DNA of 64,000 bases from Mesodorylaimus sp. YZB2_4 (lineage: Eukaryota > Nematoda > Enoplea > Dorylaimida > Dorylaimidae), in assembly GCA_030248295.1 (NCBI GenBank), contig JASANH010000719.1:1-64000 (forward strand), read 5' to 3'. The position numbers were made by a program, and so were the translations under genes. A model generated the notes under the pieces. It did no database searches and was not told the origin of the DNA. It saw only the letters and a list, made by a program, of their open reading frames with translations. Shown piece by piece: positions 1-12,545 of the stretch (position 1 is the first letter of the stretch; each line of letters opens with the position of its first letter).

Positions 1-162
1 GGCCTAAAAGAAGAGCAAGGAGACGGATGATATCTGGAGCCAAAAAGTTTGGTTTGACGAAAGTCAGTTTGAATTGGTATCAGACCGCCTAAGGGGCTGT
101 ATTCAACAATCTCACTAACCTCCCGCAAATCTACGCCAGCTGGGCAGGCGCGATGGTGCGCC

Positions 163-483
163 TTGCATCCAAATCTCATCGAATGGCTCCAGTCGGATGT
201 CTGGAACCTGTTATATAAACTCGAAGTGCCAAGTAAACTTCGTCTTTTCCTGTTCAAAATTCTGCACCGCACTACTGCAGCTCCTTCCAAGCTGCACCAA
301 TGGGGAATGAGAGAATCCAGTGAATGCTATTCATGCGGCGCAGAATCAGATACAATCGAGCGTATGCTAATCACATCCCACGCAATGCGGTCGTTTGGTG
401 TAGGATACTCTCTCGGTTTGAGCAAATTGAGCAGATCAGCCTCGACTATACCAGTACCTCGACCTGGACCTCGACTGGACTGA
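163..483 (+). pseudogene. LINE fragment, reverse-transcriptase zinc-binding region
   Basis: This open stretch of about 106 codons resembles the zinc-binding domain found downstream of reverse transcriptase in many LINEs (zf-RVT type). It shows a W-x-x-L-Y-K-L-x-V-P start, a K-L-R-x-F-L-F-K-x-L-H-R core, then C-Y-S-C-G-A-E-S-D-T-I-E. The usual terminal HxxxC half is blurred (ITSHAMRSF). No reverse transcriptase is visible upstream, because the window starts 162 bases earlier. It is a decayed or cut-off retrotransposon copy. Its orientation is opposite to the larger LINE fragment at 3690-5501, so the two are separate insertions. The domain call is by eye and moderately sure. Confidence 0.5.
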
Positions 484-1561
484 AACACCATTGTACTGCT
501 TGCTAAGCATTACATATACTCAAGCCGGCGCGAAAAATCAGTTACCTTCTCCGCTATCGCATTTGAGTTTGTGCTAAAGCAATATCTGTTCCGTGCATGG
601 CACATGGCTCAATTTTTAGGGAGTGTGTGCCAATTTGAATCATTATGGAACGCGTATATGTAGTGCAAATCTTCTTCTCTTTCGCCCTTTCCTCTTTCTT
701 TCCCTCTTTTTCTTTATTCTCACATAAAAAAAAATAATCGCACGAACGGTTTCGACCTGACTGTATTCAGATGAGTGTGAAACACGGCTGTGACATTCTA
801 ACGGGTTGGGGATGCTTAAATGCAATTAGTGTTGGTGAACTTCATCCAATCCAAGGCAATAACAGTGCTGCGTTAGACATCGGAATGTTGATCGAAAATT
901 CGATTCTATTAATCAATCTTGCATCTTAATGTCGAGTACCACTTCCAACAAGTCAGAGCACCTTGTCACGTGGCAAAACCATGATGAAAGGGTAGTTTGA
1001 TCAAGAAATCAAGGTAATCGATGATTCGCCCTCAAAATCCTTGCGCAGCTATTTGATTGAATGTTAATGTGATTTCAGTGATCGCAAACTTCAGATCAGA
1101 ACATTAGCCAGTTCCGATTGGGCGTTGGAAGCGATAAAAACAATTTTAAGTGAATACTTGCATTGATTTCTTGAAAAACCTAGCTGCTATGTGTTCCTAT
1201 TTCATGGAAGCCTTTTGTAAATAATCAAGGTGGTCTCCCAAAATATTGATTACTAATCGGAATATCGATCGAATTTCAAAAAAATTTTTTTCGTCGTGTT
1301 TGCCATTAAATTTTGCGTCCAACGCTGTTTTCATTGTTTATCTAGGATTGTTACTTCGGGAGTTTGGAAGGCATACTCTAGAAATTAGCCCAATGCGCAC
1401 AGCTGCTAACTTAATTTTGGAACGTAGTGTACATATCTTATCACTTTCTTTCTCATCCTAGGCTTAGGCTTATTAGTCTGGTATTTCCTTGGCTGCACAG
1501 CTAGAGCAAAAAGCTTGCTTCTGTCTGGCGTGTTTTATAAGCGTGCTAGCTCCAACCCACA

Positions 1562-1770
1562 ATGGCCAGTGCTCTGCGGCTACGCACACGCTTTTGTTGC
1601 AGTCACAAACAGACGCTGCCGATGGCTTTGCGGGGTACAGAATCGTAATATGCTGCGGGGTGGGAGGGGCAGCGCACACAGCAGCGCTCCCACCACGCGC
1701 TTTTAACCCTGTCGGTGTTTGGCAGTCTAGACGTTTAGCTTCCGTCTCTCCACTCAGAGCCCCTTAAGGC
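1562..1770. repeat. Dispersed repeat copies
   Basis: The part around 1580-1640 (cacgcttttgttgcagtcac) matches sequence near 59735-59770 in the same orientation and near 55760-55815 in the opposite one. The part around 1706-1768, containing ggcttccgtctctccactca-like sequence, matches 30938-31002 closely. At least two interspersed families therefore lie side by side here. No terminal repeats or coding capacity were seen. Confidence 0.55.
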
Positions 1771-2439
1771 ACGGAATCGTCATCTCGTCGCTCCCATGAC
1801 CCACCCTTCTCCTTGGAACCCAACAGCCACCACATACAAGGTCATGATCAATATAAGCCATGATACGCCGTACACAAGTTGTCACGATCGAGATCACTGG
1901 ATGTCACACCGACGATCGCGACTTCGTCCAAGACGCCCAATGGTCGAAGGGCAGAGTTGGAGCTTGATTCATCGTTTGGTTTGGCCATGTACGCAGATTC
2001 ACTCTTGTCTGCATTCGCTGCTTGACTGCTCGGGTTCTCGTCGTGACGCACCAACGAGTGCGGACTTGAGGTTTGATACCTGAAAAGCAAGCTCGATTAG
2101 CTAGAAGCGATAAAGGAGTGCAAGAGACCAAACTCACCTCACCGAGTCCGTCATTGTCGGCCAGCACGTTGGAGATCAATCGAACGAGACCATCTTCTCC
2201 GGCCTGATCATGCAGACATATGCCACTCGCATCGGAAGTCGGGCCTGAAAGTTAAGGAGTCCGTTAAGGAGTCAGTCTACTAAGTAAACGAAGCTTACTC
2301 AGCAGTTCGCCCCCGTCCGTGGTCTCGTCCGTCGCTCGTTGCACTCGAATTTTCTTTCTTGTGTGACGTTGGCCTGATCGGGAGACCAGTTTCCAGCTGC
2401 ACCACGTGGAGGTCGTCACATCGCAGCCATTCCGATACA

Positions 2440-2620
2440 CGGACCCATCTGTCGTTGGCCGAGACCAACATTCGTGGGCGACTGCAACGAGACCAGCCGG
2501 CGTGGGCAACAAGACCCACATTCGCTGGCAACTGGCTCACTGGCGATGGCAACGGACTGACAGGCGTGGGCAACGAGACCCACATTTGTGCAGCCAAGAC
2601 CATCATTCGTGAACGAGCAG
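2440..2620 (+). repeat. Imperfect tandem repeat
   Basis: Variants of a phrase like gtgggcaacgagacccacat recur four to five times with drifting spacing of about 25-50 bases. All forward frames stay fairly open because the unit lacks stops, so the open frames here are not evidence for a gene. Confidence 0.45.
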
Positions 2621-2674
2621 TCAATCGGAATGACGAGACACGGCAAGCAGCATGCTTATGTACTGGCTGCCAGG

Positions 2675-2725
2675 GCAGTGTAAAGTGTCAACAGTGCAAT
2701 TGGCCAGCGAGGGCAGTGTAAAGTG
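2675..2725 (+). repeat. Paired GCAGTGTAAAGTG motif, locus 1
   Basis: The 13-mer gcagtgtaaagtg occurs at 2675-2687 and again at 2713-2725, 38 bases apart. The same motif occurs in pairs at 9639-9673, 46559-46608 and 63740-63772. Confidence 0.6.
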
Positions 2726-3689
2726 AATGTACCATACGAAGCAGGCTGCGAGGCCAGTGATAAGTGGCGAGAATGCAATATTCCCTGTCAGAAAAATACG
2801 ATAGAAGCCAGCGATCGGCCTCTCGATCGTGGCCTGATTTTGCAGAGTTCGATGGATGGGAGGACGCCTTCGAGGGAGATTCTCTCGCTAGGAGGGGGCC
2901 GTCGGCAATCGATCGGTTGGTGGCCCGGTGGAAATGGTGGTGTGAGTGGCTGATCAGGAGGGATCGAAGGCAGATCGACCAGGAAACGGGGTATGGAGGG
3001 GGCTATACTACTTTCCCAAATCAAGTTGGGGGGGCTCTTATACTGTTTTGCTCCTTCCAGTACCCAAGCCAAGCCCTGTTGTTCGTACAGCAGTTAGCGA
3101 GCGATGTGTCAGCGCTGGCCTGGCTCATTCTAGGTTCAATTCTTGGTGATAGAGGCCACTTTCGAAAAACCAGAACCCTCGCTGAATTTGCACACCAGTA
3201 GAGGCTGTATTCTTGAATCGTTTTCCAGCGAGATTTTCTGCTAAGCATGGACTTCACCAACAAAGTGAATTAGCTATTCTCACATGTACAAATTCGAATC
3301 CTATACCCACTGAGAAAACAATAATTTCTCGATCGATAATAAAGTGAGCCCATCAACTTAATACCAAATATTTGATTCGATGGTCAGATTGATAAATATG
3401 ACAGCGAACAAGACATATCCAGCACCAAGCTCTCCCTAATGTGAAGCACAAGATGGTGATTCTTGATGATGTGGTAAAACAAGAACAGATCAAATTTTGG
3501 GATTCAGTCGACCAAACCAAGCGTGCCCATCCATGGCTATTTTTTTTTTTTTTTTTTATTCTCGAACATTTATCGTGCCAATCGACAATTTCAAGCAAAC
3601 TACTAATTTCTAGGTTTGGCTCAACATATTAGGATTCACAAAACGGCCTACCCAAACACAGAAAGGGAAAAACTAAGATAAACACATAA

Positions 3690-5501
3690 CTACTCAATAC
3701 ACTTTAGAGATGACAACTTTGCAAAACGTTCTTGGAACATGCTTGGTGTCAGGATATATCTAGCTCGTTTCGTTAAAACTTTTAATCGTGTTACCAAGGA
3801 GTCCCACAGATCTACTACATCCCCTTTATTCTCGTAATCGGTTCTGGCAAACCATATACACCTTTGGGCCGACTGCACAACCATGTTTGCGATCGAGGTG
3901 ACATGGTTGCAATTTTTACTTGCTACGCCAAAAATTTTATTCTCCTCACTGACCATCAGGGACGGGTCCATTTCGCGCAAGAGGCGCTGCACCCTTTCCC
4001 AGAAATGCTCTGCTCGTGGACATTGAACGAAAACATGGTACACATCCTCATGTTTAAGCAGACCAAGCGCTGTCCTACAGTATTTACAGTTTGCATCAAC
4101 CTCCGAGAAGTGCGAAATCTTGCTTCTGGTGTATAATGCTTTGTAGAGCATAGAAAAGTGTATACTGCGTGTAAGACCATCAACGTATTTCGTTTTATTC
4201 AGTCTTCAATATGAGGAAAAATCGATTTTCTCACTTCTCAACTTTTCCTTCCAGTAGTCCTGCATTGCCTTTGTGGCCTTTCCGACTTTTTTCCCCATCA
4301 TATGTTCGTAGAACAACTTTGTCTTAAGGCACTTTGCTTGGTGACTCTTTTCGTCCAAACTTATTCTGTCAAGGTCAATCATAGAGAAATTGGAAGCTAT
4401 TACAGCCCTGCGAACATCCTTATAAAGATTTGGAGCTCGGATATTTTTTAGGTCCCTCAGCTTGGCATGTCGCACCTTTTCAAAGAAATAATCAAAGGCT
4501 GAATGCCAAGCTGCCTTTTGTTTTGCCAATAGTCTTCGCATAAGGAGCATCAGCCTGAAAGCCATTATTCTGGTGTTTATATCCGGGTACGCAACTCCAC
4601 CCTGCTCCTTGCCCCTTTTTAGTATCAACTTATTTATCATATTAACTTTCGATGGATACCAGAAATATCCATCTATGTGCTTCTCAACACTACGCTGAAA
4701 ATCGAGTTCTGGAGCAATTACAGATGCTAAATACCAAACTTTGGAGAGAAAGTATGTGTTTACCACATGAATCCTTCCAAAATAAGACATGTCGCTGTGT
4801 GGTGTCTTGCTGCTTAGCGTCCCTATATGCTCTCTCACTGCCCTCCAATTGTCCGTTATTTCCATCCCAGCCCTGGAAAACACAAACCCGTACACTTTGA
4901 CCTGGTCCACCAGCAGGTCTACCAAGTCATTAGATATTTCCTTTTCGTTCATGGAGCCTAGAGCCAAGATTTTTGTTTTTGCCGGTTTGAGTGTTGCGCC
5001 TGACGCATTTCTAAACTTATCGTAAATCTCAACCACACGATGTATTGATCTTGAATCAGCCACTATGAAATTGGTATCATCCGCGTAATTACTAATTTTT
5101 ATTTCTTCGCCTAGTAAGTCTACCCCTTGCACAGTCCTGTCCCTTCTTATAAGATTGGTTACCGTCTCTGACACAAGGACGTACAACAAGGCCGACAAAG
5201 GGCAGCCTTGCCTGATCCCCCTGCTAGGCAAGAACGGCGATGAGATGTACCCATTCACCTGCACTGCCGTTTTGACCATACCTGGACAATAGATCACTTT
5301 AATCCAGTTTTGAAAGCCCTCCCCAAGTCTAAAATGCTCTAGGACTTTGTGCAAGTACTCCCATTCCACAATGTCAAAAGCAGTCATATGGTCAACCGAC
5401 AAAAGCATAGCTGCTTTGTCAGCTTCATTTATATACTCGACCGCGTTATAAAGGGTGAGCACCCCATCCCTGATATCTCTGGCTATGGCCAAAACATCCA
5501 T
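3690..5501 (-). pseudogene. 5'-truncated LINE: reverse transcriptase plus zinc-binding region
   Basis: Reading the minus strand from 5501, about 431 codons encode the fingers and palm of a LINE reverse transcriptase. Motifs include LLSVDHMTAFDIVEW (motif A with its Asp), SRGIRQGCPLSALLY (motif B) and NYADDTNF (catalytic YADD). The frame stops at TGA 4208-4206. It then continues in the same frame through 4151-3690, which encodes a zf-RVT-like segment (C-K-Y-C ... H-V-F-V-Q-C). Only one stop separates the two parts. The upstream endonuclease and start of the reverse transcriptase are missing, as is typical of 5'-truncated copies. The YADD and GIRQGCPLS signatures suggest an L1/Tx1-like clade. 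This copy is probably dead. Confidence 0.85.
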
Positions 5502-8500
5502 AAATAGTGCAGGAATCGACAGTCATGACGTGGTATTTGTAATTCCTCTTTCTGTAATTCCCAGCGCCCATTCTGTTGGAAAATGCGGCCTTCCCATTCC
5601 CACAATCGACCAGTCGCATTGAATTCGACGTCCTCTGGCACACCGATTTCGTACCATACGCCGCCTTCCTGTTTCTGACTGCTGATACCAGACCGAAATA
5701 GATCTATAATATGATCTCAGGGCACATATGCAGATATTCCCGCTCTGCTACGACGAGCAGCATTACTTTTCGATTATAGGCCGACTCCCATACACAAACA
5801 GCGAGACCTGTTTGAAATCGTGTATGCCCCCTCGCATGTATTCATGGTCCCGGGGTCCTCTGAAATCCTATAGCCCACCCCCCTCCTGCATTCATATGAT
5901 ACAAGTAATGAAATATTCCAAAGAGACAACTAACGATTATGAAACTGCTCCAAACTCATTCTACAATGACCGAGGAGTATCAGAAGCAGCAAGCACATCG
6001 GCCATCGTAGCACCTCGAGTGCCACCACCGCAAATGTTGCGACATGTAGATCCACACAACAATCCAATCCGCTAGCAGGATCGCTTCAGTCTTTGGATAT
6101 CGATCGATCTGCACCAGATTCCTTCAAATCAGATTGTCCTGGACTCGAAGAAAATGAGAGTGTCATTGATGCCATTCAAGTTCTCCTTGGTCTAGCTGAC
6201 GGCAGGACAGCTAGACCAAGAAGAACTTTGAGATGAGAAATTATTGCAGTGGTTGTGAAAACTAAGGCTGACTGACTTGAGAAAGGAGACTTGGGCTCGT
6301 TTGAAAAGCGAACCGTGAATCACAGCAATAATTCCAGGCAGAAGACACGCAGTTTGTTGAAATCCTACTTTGTCAGCGTGCGCAAGTGCATAGCTGTGCA
6401 TAGGCGACAGGAAGAGATGTCACACGTTCCAGACTGCTGCATAGCTTTTATAGCCTCTTGTAGGTTGACTTCTCGTCATGATCAGACATCATAAATTCCA
6501 CAGCAGCCTCCTGATGCACAGGAAACATCCAAGACCATCCAGATCCACTTTTTTTCGCCCGACCGACTTCACCCTAGTTTGGAAGTCAGGAGGCGGTTAG
6601 TGATAAGTCACATGGCACTGGAGTGTAGACAGGGTGATGTACATTGCAAAACAGACCCCTGCTCCGAGAGGCTTCCTAGTTGACTGAGAGAGGCAATCGA
6701 GACAGGAGGGGTAGGCTCTCCACTGCACAGTTGAGGAAGTACGAGGTACCATCTGGCAGCTGGCGCCTTTTGCCGCGTGATATGTTAACCCCAGGATAAC
6801 AAACGAGGATTTACAACGATACCATTCAAGGGCGCACACAGTGTGCTGTGTGTGCCGGTCCCCGCACGGCCCTGCATAGAAGGTTTGACTGCTGGCCAGC
6901 TAGAGGCAAAACGGGCTCCGGCCCACAAAAATTAAAAAACCTCCGTCTTGGCTTACGGTAGGTACCTCCTACATAGGTAGTCGCATGGCCCCACCGAAAA
7001 TTGCCATTTTCTTTTAATACCTCGATTCCTGGCTGCCACGGTTCGGTAGAGAGAAAGTCTAAAATAACCAGAGCATGCTAGGCCATGCTATATTTACTAT
7101 GCCAAAACACTTATCAGCCCTTTGAAATGGCACAGCACAAATACGATATAAGCAGAATAAAATGCTCTAAAACGAAGTTTTGGCATTATATTAAATTCGA
7201 TATACCCGGGTTGTTAATGAGTGTTCAGGCAATTCGAGAGGCATGACAAAGCGACAGCGTCTGTCTTGTGAGATAAAGATTAAGCTTCACTCAAGAAAGC
7301 AGAGACAGATAATACTTTAGCTGTTTGTTGTTGTAACACTGCAGGTTCGGCGAATTCGTTTCGCCTCGCCCATTATTGCTTGTTTCAGGGTACTTTCTTC
7401 TTCGCTAGCTGCAAAAGCATCATGCAAGCAGAAACCCTCGATTAGTAGGCCGATTAGTTATCTTCCAGTTGACCCGCAAATGTACCTGTACTCCAAAACT
7501 TGGTTTTTTCAAAAGATCTGTATCCTGTTTCATAGTTGGCGCTCCCCCAAACATGCAAGCTCATGTTTTTTAAGTTTGATTCATACAAATGCTCCAGTAT
7601 CCAAGTTAATTCATTTTCAATTCTGTCACGAAGTATTCTGACCTTCCCACTTCTTTCAAGCCCCTATCTCGCAAGAAAGTCCTCGGTTTCAGGCCTAAGC
7701 CTACTTGTCTTATGCTTTTTGATTTTCGATCTTGTCATGGTGGGAGTACAAGTTTTTCGCAAGATTAGCCGGTCCGATGGCTCAAAAATGTTCATCATTT
7801 TGGCTGGTTCAAGTGCACCCACTCCTTCTCGCACTCGATCTGCACCTGATGACGGATAGCCTCGGACCATGTTTTTCTGCAAACTTGCAATTCCGGTGCG
7901 CGCAAAGCCATTTTATTGCTAGTCTTATTTTTGTCCACATGTTTGCAGTTGTCATCCCCCGCCAGGCCTGACTAAAATGTTTCGAGCCAAGTAAATTGGC
8001 AGGCCTAAGTTTTCATTCACGCAAGTTATATTCGTACAAATTTCTTCTGAAAACATTTCGGTCGCCAGTCAATCGTCTTTTGGCCTCGGGCAATCGTAAA
8101 CTCGCTCGTAGTAAGATAAGAAGTCAGAATGGACGAGCGATAGAGTGCAAACAGGCCCATGTTCGAATTTGCAGTTGCACTTTACACGACCGGATCGTAA
8201 ACCGGGCGCTGTCTCTGCCTGGGGCCATTCTTCTCCCACTCTTGGCCGATACTCTTTTCCACGTCAGTGCCGTGGGAGAAGCCTGTTTTATAGGATTTGG
8301 ACCCTTCGTAGAAACCAAGAGTGCAGGTCTGTAGGTGATCTACTTGATCGATCAGTCGAGTCAGTCGATTGGCTGGACGAGCGTGGCCATATTTGCGGTC
8401 ATTCCTGTCCTGCCTACGAATATCATATTAGTCAGTGAGACCGTCACGAGACCGGACGTTTGGTTATTTCGATGGATACACATAATTGAGGACTGGTTGA

Positions 8501-8683
8501 AATCATCGAGTCGTGTCGAGCCAAGCCGGTGTCTAGTTTTTGTTATTACCGTCTGCTCACTCGTGTAACCAGTTGGCGATGGCAGCTGATTTGAACTTGG
8601 CAATCTCAATTTGTCGCTGAATCCTCATCGAGTTCAGACGCTCTGAACCCTCTCTCTGACTCTAGTTTTTTGAGTGTGCAAGA
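5502..8683. other. Intergenic region upstream of the FOXO gene
   Basis: No gene could be supported. A forward open stretch at 5728-6075 and a second frame at about 6040-6180, rich in Ser, Asp and Glu, look faintly coding but need a frame change without a visible intron. A short perfect-like hairpin lies at 6180-6226. The sequence cactttacac at 8178-8187 is a lone reverse copy of the GTGTAAAGTG motif. The last kilobase would carry the FOXO promoter and 5' UTR; no core promoter element was recognised with confidence. Confidence 0.4.
6180..6226. repeat. Short inverted repeat (hairpin)
   Basis: A 19-base arm at 6180-6198 (ending ggtctagctg) is the reverse complement, with one mismatch, of 6208-6226. 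The loop is 9 bases. The stem is shorter than a typical animal pre-miRNA. It may be a decayed foldback repeat. Confidence 0.55.
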
Positions 8684-11600
8684 ATGTCCCTGAATTTCGA
8701 TCAAAGGCCTGTGATCGATGATCGATGCATCGGTATGGAATATGGAAATGAATTAGCGCATTCTCCAGACAACGACGTGTGCGGTAGCGAGGAGGGAAGA
8801 CCACGACTGAATACTTGGCCTGCATATCACACGTATCCGCCAACTTTCTCCCAACAGACTGAAGCATGTCTGTATCCAAGCGGCCCCCCTGCAGAGACGA
8901 CGCTTCCGAAAGTCACGAACAGTTTAATTACTAAAGAAAAGAGATCTAAAAAGGCGGGTTTGGCTCACAGATTGCCCAATGGTCAGCAATCGCCGAAAAC
9001 TGGTCAGCAAACACGTCGAAAATTGACAACGCATAAGCTATCGGCCAAATCGTATGTGGATTTGATAACGGAAGCAATCATGAGCTCAAGTGAAAGAAGG
9101 ATGACCTTGGCTGATATTTACAAGTAAGTACTGTAGAGTAAGATCAACCCTTCTGGCTTTGCATCCTAATTTGTGCATTTCAGATGGATGGTGGTCAATG
9201 TACCGTGTTTCAAGCAGCAAGCTAACGTTAGCGCCAGTTCGGGCTGGAAGGTAAGAATCAAAATGCCCCCCGTACATTGTGTGCGTGTGGCGAACAGTGG
9301 CGGGTACGGTTGTGAAGGGCCCTCGTGTACGATTGCGGCTGGTCATAGCAAAGTGAATGCTCGCGAGCATTCTGCGCACAGGCACTATAGTACAGTAGAG
9401 CCCAAAGTATAGTTCGATGCGATGCGTCAAATAAGCGTGCGATACGGCAATTTGGGGTGACCTGACAATGTAAAAAGATGCCTAAACCGTCGCATCGCAA
9501 GCTTATTTGACGCATCGCATCGAACTATACTTCCAGCTTAAAGCGTCGCATCGCAAGCTTATTTGACGCATCGCATTGAACTATACTTCCAGCTTAACCT
9601 GATCACCAAGCAGCGTAAAATACGTAGGTTTTGCTTCCGCAGTGTAAAGTGAGCACAGTGCTAGTGTAAAGTGCACGCGCACCCTCCCATCCTCAGCTGC
9701 GTGCGAGGCAACTGACTCGCCTGGCTTGTTTCTGGTAACTCTCCCTGTTACCTTTGACGCTTGTCTACCCTTGGTCGGTTTAACTCACAATTAGCGCCAT
9801 TGTTGATCGTTTTGTCACTTTGTTTTCCCGTCTGTGCCAAAAATATCAATATCATTACGGCTGATGTTGGCACGGCCGTGTTGTGGGCAGTGGTACAAAC
9901 AAACATGACGTTGTAATAGTTCAAAATGACGAGCAAACGCTAAAACTAATTTGGATTCTGAAAAACATGCTGCAAGGTATCTACAAGTGTCAAAGCCAGT
10001 TTCACTCCCGGCCAGTGCCATTTCGCGCAAGTATCTCATCGCCATTCTCCGGTCATTCCATGCATGTTCGTACCTTCGCTGAACCGTGAGTTAATCAAAC
10101 TTTTTCGAACTCAAACTGAGGTCAATTTCAAGGTCTGACATTGTTGGGTGATTAGACTTGCGGACGTTCCTGGTTGTACTCCACAGTACGTAGTCATCGA
10201 CACCGCCTCTGCCTCTCCAACTTGTCGAAGCTCCACGTTCTCCAAAACATCGCCGAAAAAGACTCTTTTCAGGGGCCGTTTTTCCAGACCACCATTCAAG
10301 GTTAGTCATTTTGTTTGCGACTGATATCGCGACTAGGACTCGACTGGTTCTGGTTACTACTCTCCGAGCGGTGTAATTGATGGGGTGCAGATCGCAGTAC
10401 CCCTTTTCCAAATAGTCAGCGCGTGGGGCGTACCCACACTGCACCACTGCTGGAAACCAGTTTAGGATGGAGCAAGCCTGGCGCTCAAAGAAGCTTCGTT
10501 TCGGCAAGGTGATTCAGCGAACAGTGATCAGACCCAGCATGCTATTTTGGGCATGTAGTCAGCACGGGACACTTGGCTCTTTGCCTGGACATTAATTGAT
10601 GGATCAACCCGGAGGGCCTAACCTGAAGCACGTGCTGGAGACTATGGGAAATTTAATTGAGTTGCGTAAACGTTTGGGGAGTTACACGATGTGGTGGGCA
10701 AATAATATCGTGTTATGTCGTGGGTAAACTCCCACAAACCACAACGGCTCCAGGGGAGGGGAACCACTTTTGCACCCGATCTACATAACTAGTGCTCGTC
10801 TGCAGCAAACATTTCCGATCGAAGCAACAGTCTGTGCGGCAGGTCGCGTGGAAATGAGTCTCACCATCAGATGTCCTGTACCATGTCTTTTCGCTGTACT
10901 ACCATGCGCATACCAGAGTTTGGTCAAGTGGTGAAACACAAACATGAGCAAGGTTTTTAGTAGGTAAAGCACGCAATGATTTCATGTCGGGCTTCGCATT
11001 CACCTGACCTTACGCCAGTATTGGGTTTGCCACGATATGTGAAGCTCTCATTGTTCTGGCCTACAGTTAGCAGATTAATTTTTGAGGCAGCGAGAAGAAT
11101 CATACACTAGATTCTGAATCAGCATGGTTTGTTCTGTGCCATCGTATTCTGCGAGCGCATCCGCTCCACATACAGTATTCGACCACAAAGGTCGACGTCT
11201 TCATTTGAGATGTCTCACCAACTTCTGTCTTTCAGAATGCAGTCCGTCACACATTATCCTTGCACAAACGTTTCATACGTGTTCAGCGAGGCCGTCTCCA
11301 GAAACCGGCATGGTGGACAATTCGTGACAACGAAGGCGGAGCCCATGGCATCATCAGTCCGGTGGTTGGTCGTTCTCCCGTTATGGAATATGATGGCTAC
11401 CACCGCCGTCATAGCGAGGGCTGCTTCGACAACGTCATACAAGAAGTCTTTCCTCCAGCGTCTAGTCTCCCAAACTTGGACATGCAGAGCGAACTCAGTG
11501 GCACAGTAACCACACAGTGGCACGGCGACACAGTGACCAAACCAGCAGGTGGTGCGTGGACATCACACGGAGCTAATGAAATTACTGCAGCGGCCACCAA

Positions 11601-12545
11601 CATGTTTAATAACCTCGAGACGAACCTAGCCTACAACGATCACATCAGTCTGGCACCTACTCATGCGAATATAGGCAGAAATGTAGACGAAGACGCTGAT
11701 GGAGCCGAATCTGGCTACGGATCTTACACAGCCAGTACTGGATATTTGACTCGCAGTGTATCCGACGCCTCGTCCTATGGCTCGTCCCCTTGTCGCGCGA
11801 AGGCACTGGTGCAAGCCTATTCACCGGCTTCGCAAGTGGAAGAATACAAAGTGTGTTCGAGTGGCTATGAACCAATGCAAACGTACAACCACGCGGACAA
11901 TGACGAATATGGCGTGATTCGTGCATCTACAATCAACGATTGTCAATCGGTGTTGGTTCAGACTGAAAAAGGAACAGTTTCGCAAATCAATGTTCCCATG
12001 CCCTTACGTGTCAACTATCGTCAGCAATCGAGTCAGCTAGCTCAGACAGTTGGATATGGATATGATGTAAGCGATACTTGACAATTGTAGCATAAAGAGG
12101 CTTGCGCAGCGAGTGAGAAATACGTGGCATGGTACAATTGAACAGCCACATGCTGCGAGTTCTTCAAACTCGGACATGCGCATGCACTCACCCACCCTGA
12201 AAAAGGCTTAGGGGGTATTCTACCGCCAGCAGGAAAGAAGCCAGTTGACTTCTAGCCTCCTGCAAACATGTGCCTATATTAGTGCGCGCAATCTACAAAA
12301 GTAGGGAGCTTGATGTGCTATCAGTTCAGACACAGACCTGGTTTCAGTGCGGAATATCCAAGCAGTGTTGCCCCCAAGCCGAGACAGCTGGACTGCCTCA
12401 GGATTTGCTCGGTGTTCAGATCGACTCGCAAGTACAATGCAATGTGGCCGAAGTGATAGCATACGAAATGGAGGCGTGCACAAATGGTAGCGAGAGTGTA
12501 AACGACTTGTACGACTTACTCAAAGCCGGGTGCGCCTTGGACTGA
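8684..12545 (+). CDS. foxo: FOXO-type forkhead transcription factor
   Basis: Four exons (8684-9123, 9184-9250, 11236-12066, 12348-12545) join in frame to 511 residues. All introns start GTAAG and end AG. The forkhead domain spans about residues 117-205 across exons 1-3: SYVDLITEAI, MTLADIYKWMVVNVP, SSGWKNAVRHTLSLHKRF and AWWTIRD. Two features point to FOXO. RPRLNTWP at residues 39-46 matches the N-terminal Akt/PKB and 14-3-3 site, with Thr44 as phospho-acceptor. CNVAEVIAYEM near the C-terminus matches the FOXO transactivation motif. FOXO factors act in the nucleus downstream of insulin signalling. Oddities: the recognition helix reads RHTLS rather than RHNLS, and the usual basic stretch before helix 1 is weak. 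The start is the first Met before the Akt motif; an upstream non-coding exon is possible. The exon 4 acceptor (tttcag) is the best of several. Confidence 0.85.
9406..9587. repeat. Inverted and tandem repeat in FOXO intron 2
   Basis: A 31-base word at 9406-9436 (starting agtatagttcgatgcgatgc) appears as its reverse complement at 9501-9531 and again, with one change, at 9557-9587. The two right-hand copies are 56 bases apart and form a tandem. A transcript of this intron could fold either right copy against the left one. Confidence 0.7.
9639..9673 (+). repeat. Paired GTGTAAAGTG motif, locus 2
   Basis: gcagtgtaaagtg at 9639-9651 is followed by agtgtaaagtg at 9663-9673, inside FOXO intron 2 and just right of the palindromic repeats. 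It is the same motif as at 2675, 46559 and 63740. Confidence 0.6.

Larger units (their letters stand above)
484..3689. other. Repeat-rich stretch without a supported gene
   Basis: No open stretch here shows a recognisable domain or a consistent splice pattern. It holds pieces of dispersed repeats (1562-1770), an imperfect tandem array (2440-2620) and a pair of GCAGTGTAAAGTG motifs (2675-2725). A T-tract lies at 3540-3557. The several overlapping open frames at 1500-3200 come from GC-rich repeat DNA and look non-coding. Confidence 0.5.

Noticed and set aside
1489..1767. Alanine- and cysteine-rich plus-strand open frame
   Set aside because: It spans two dispersed repeat copies found again at 30938, 55735 and 59722.
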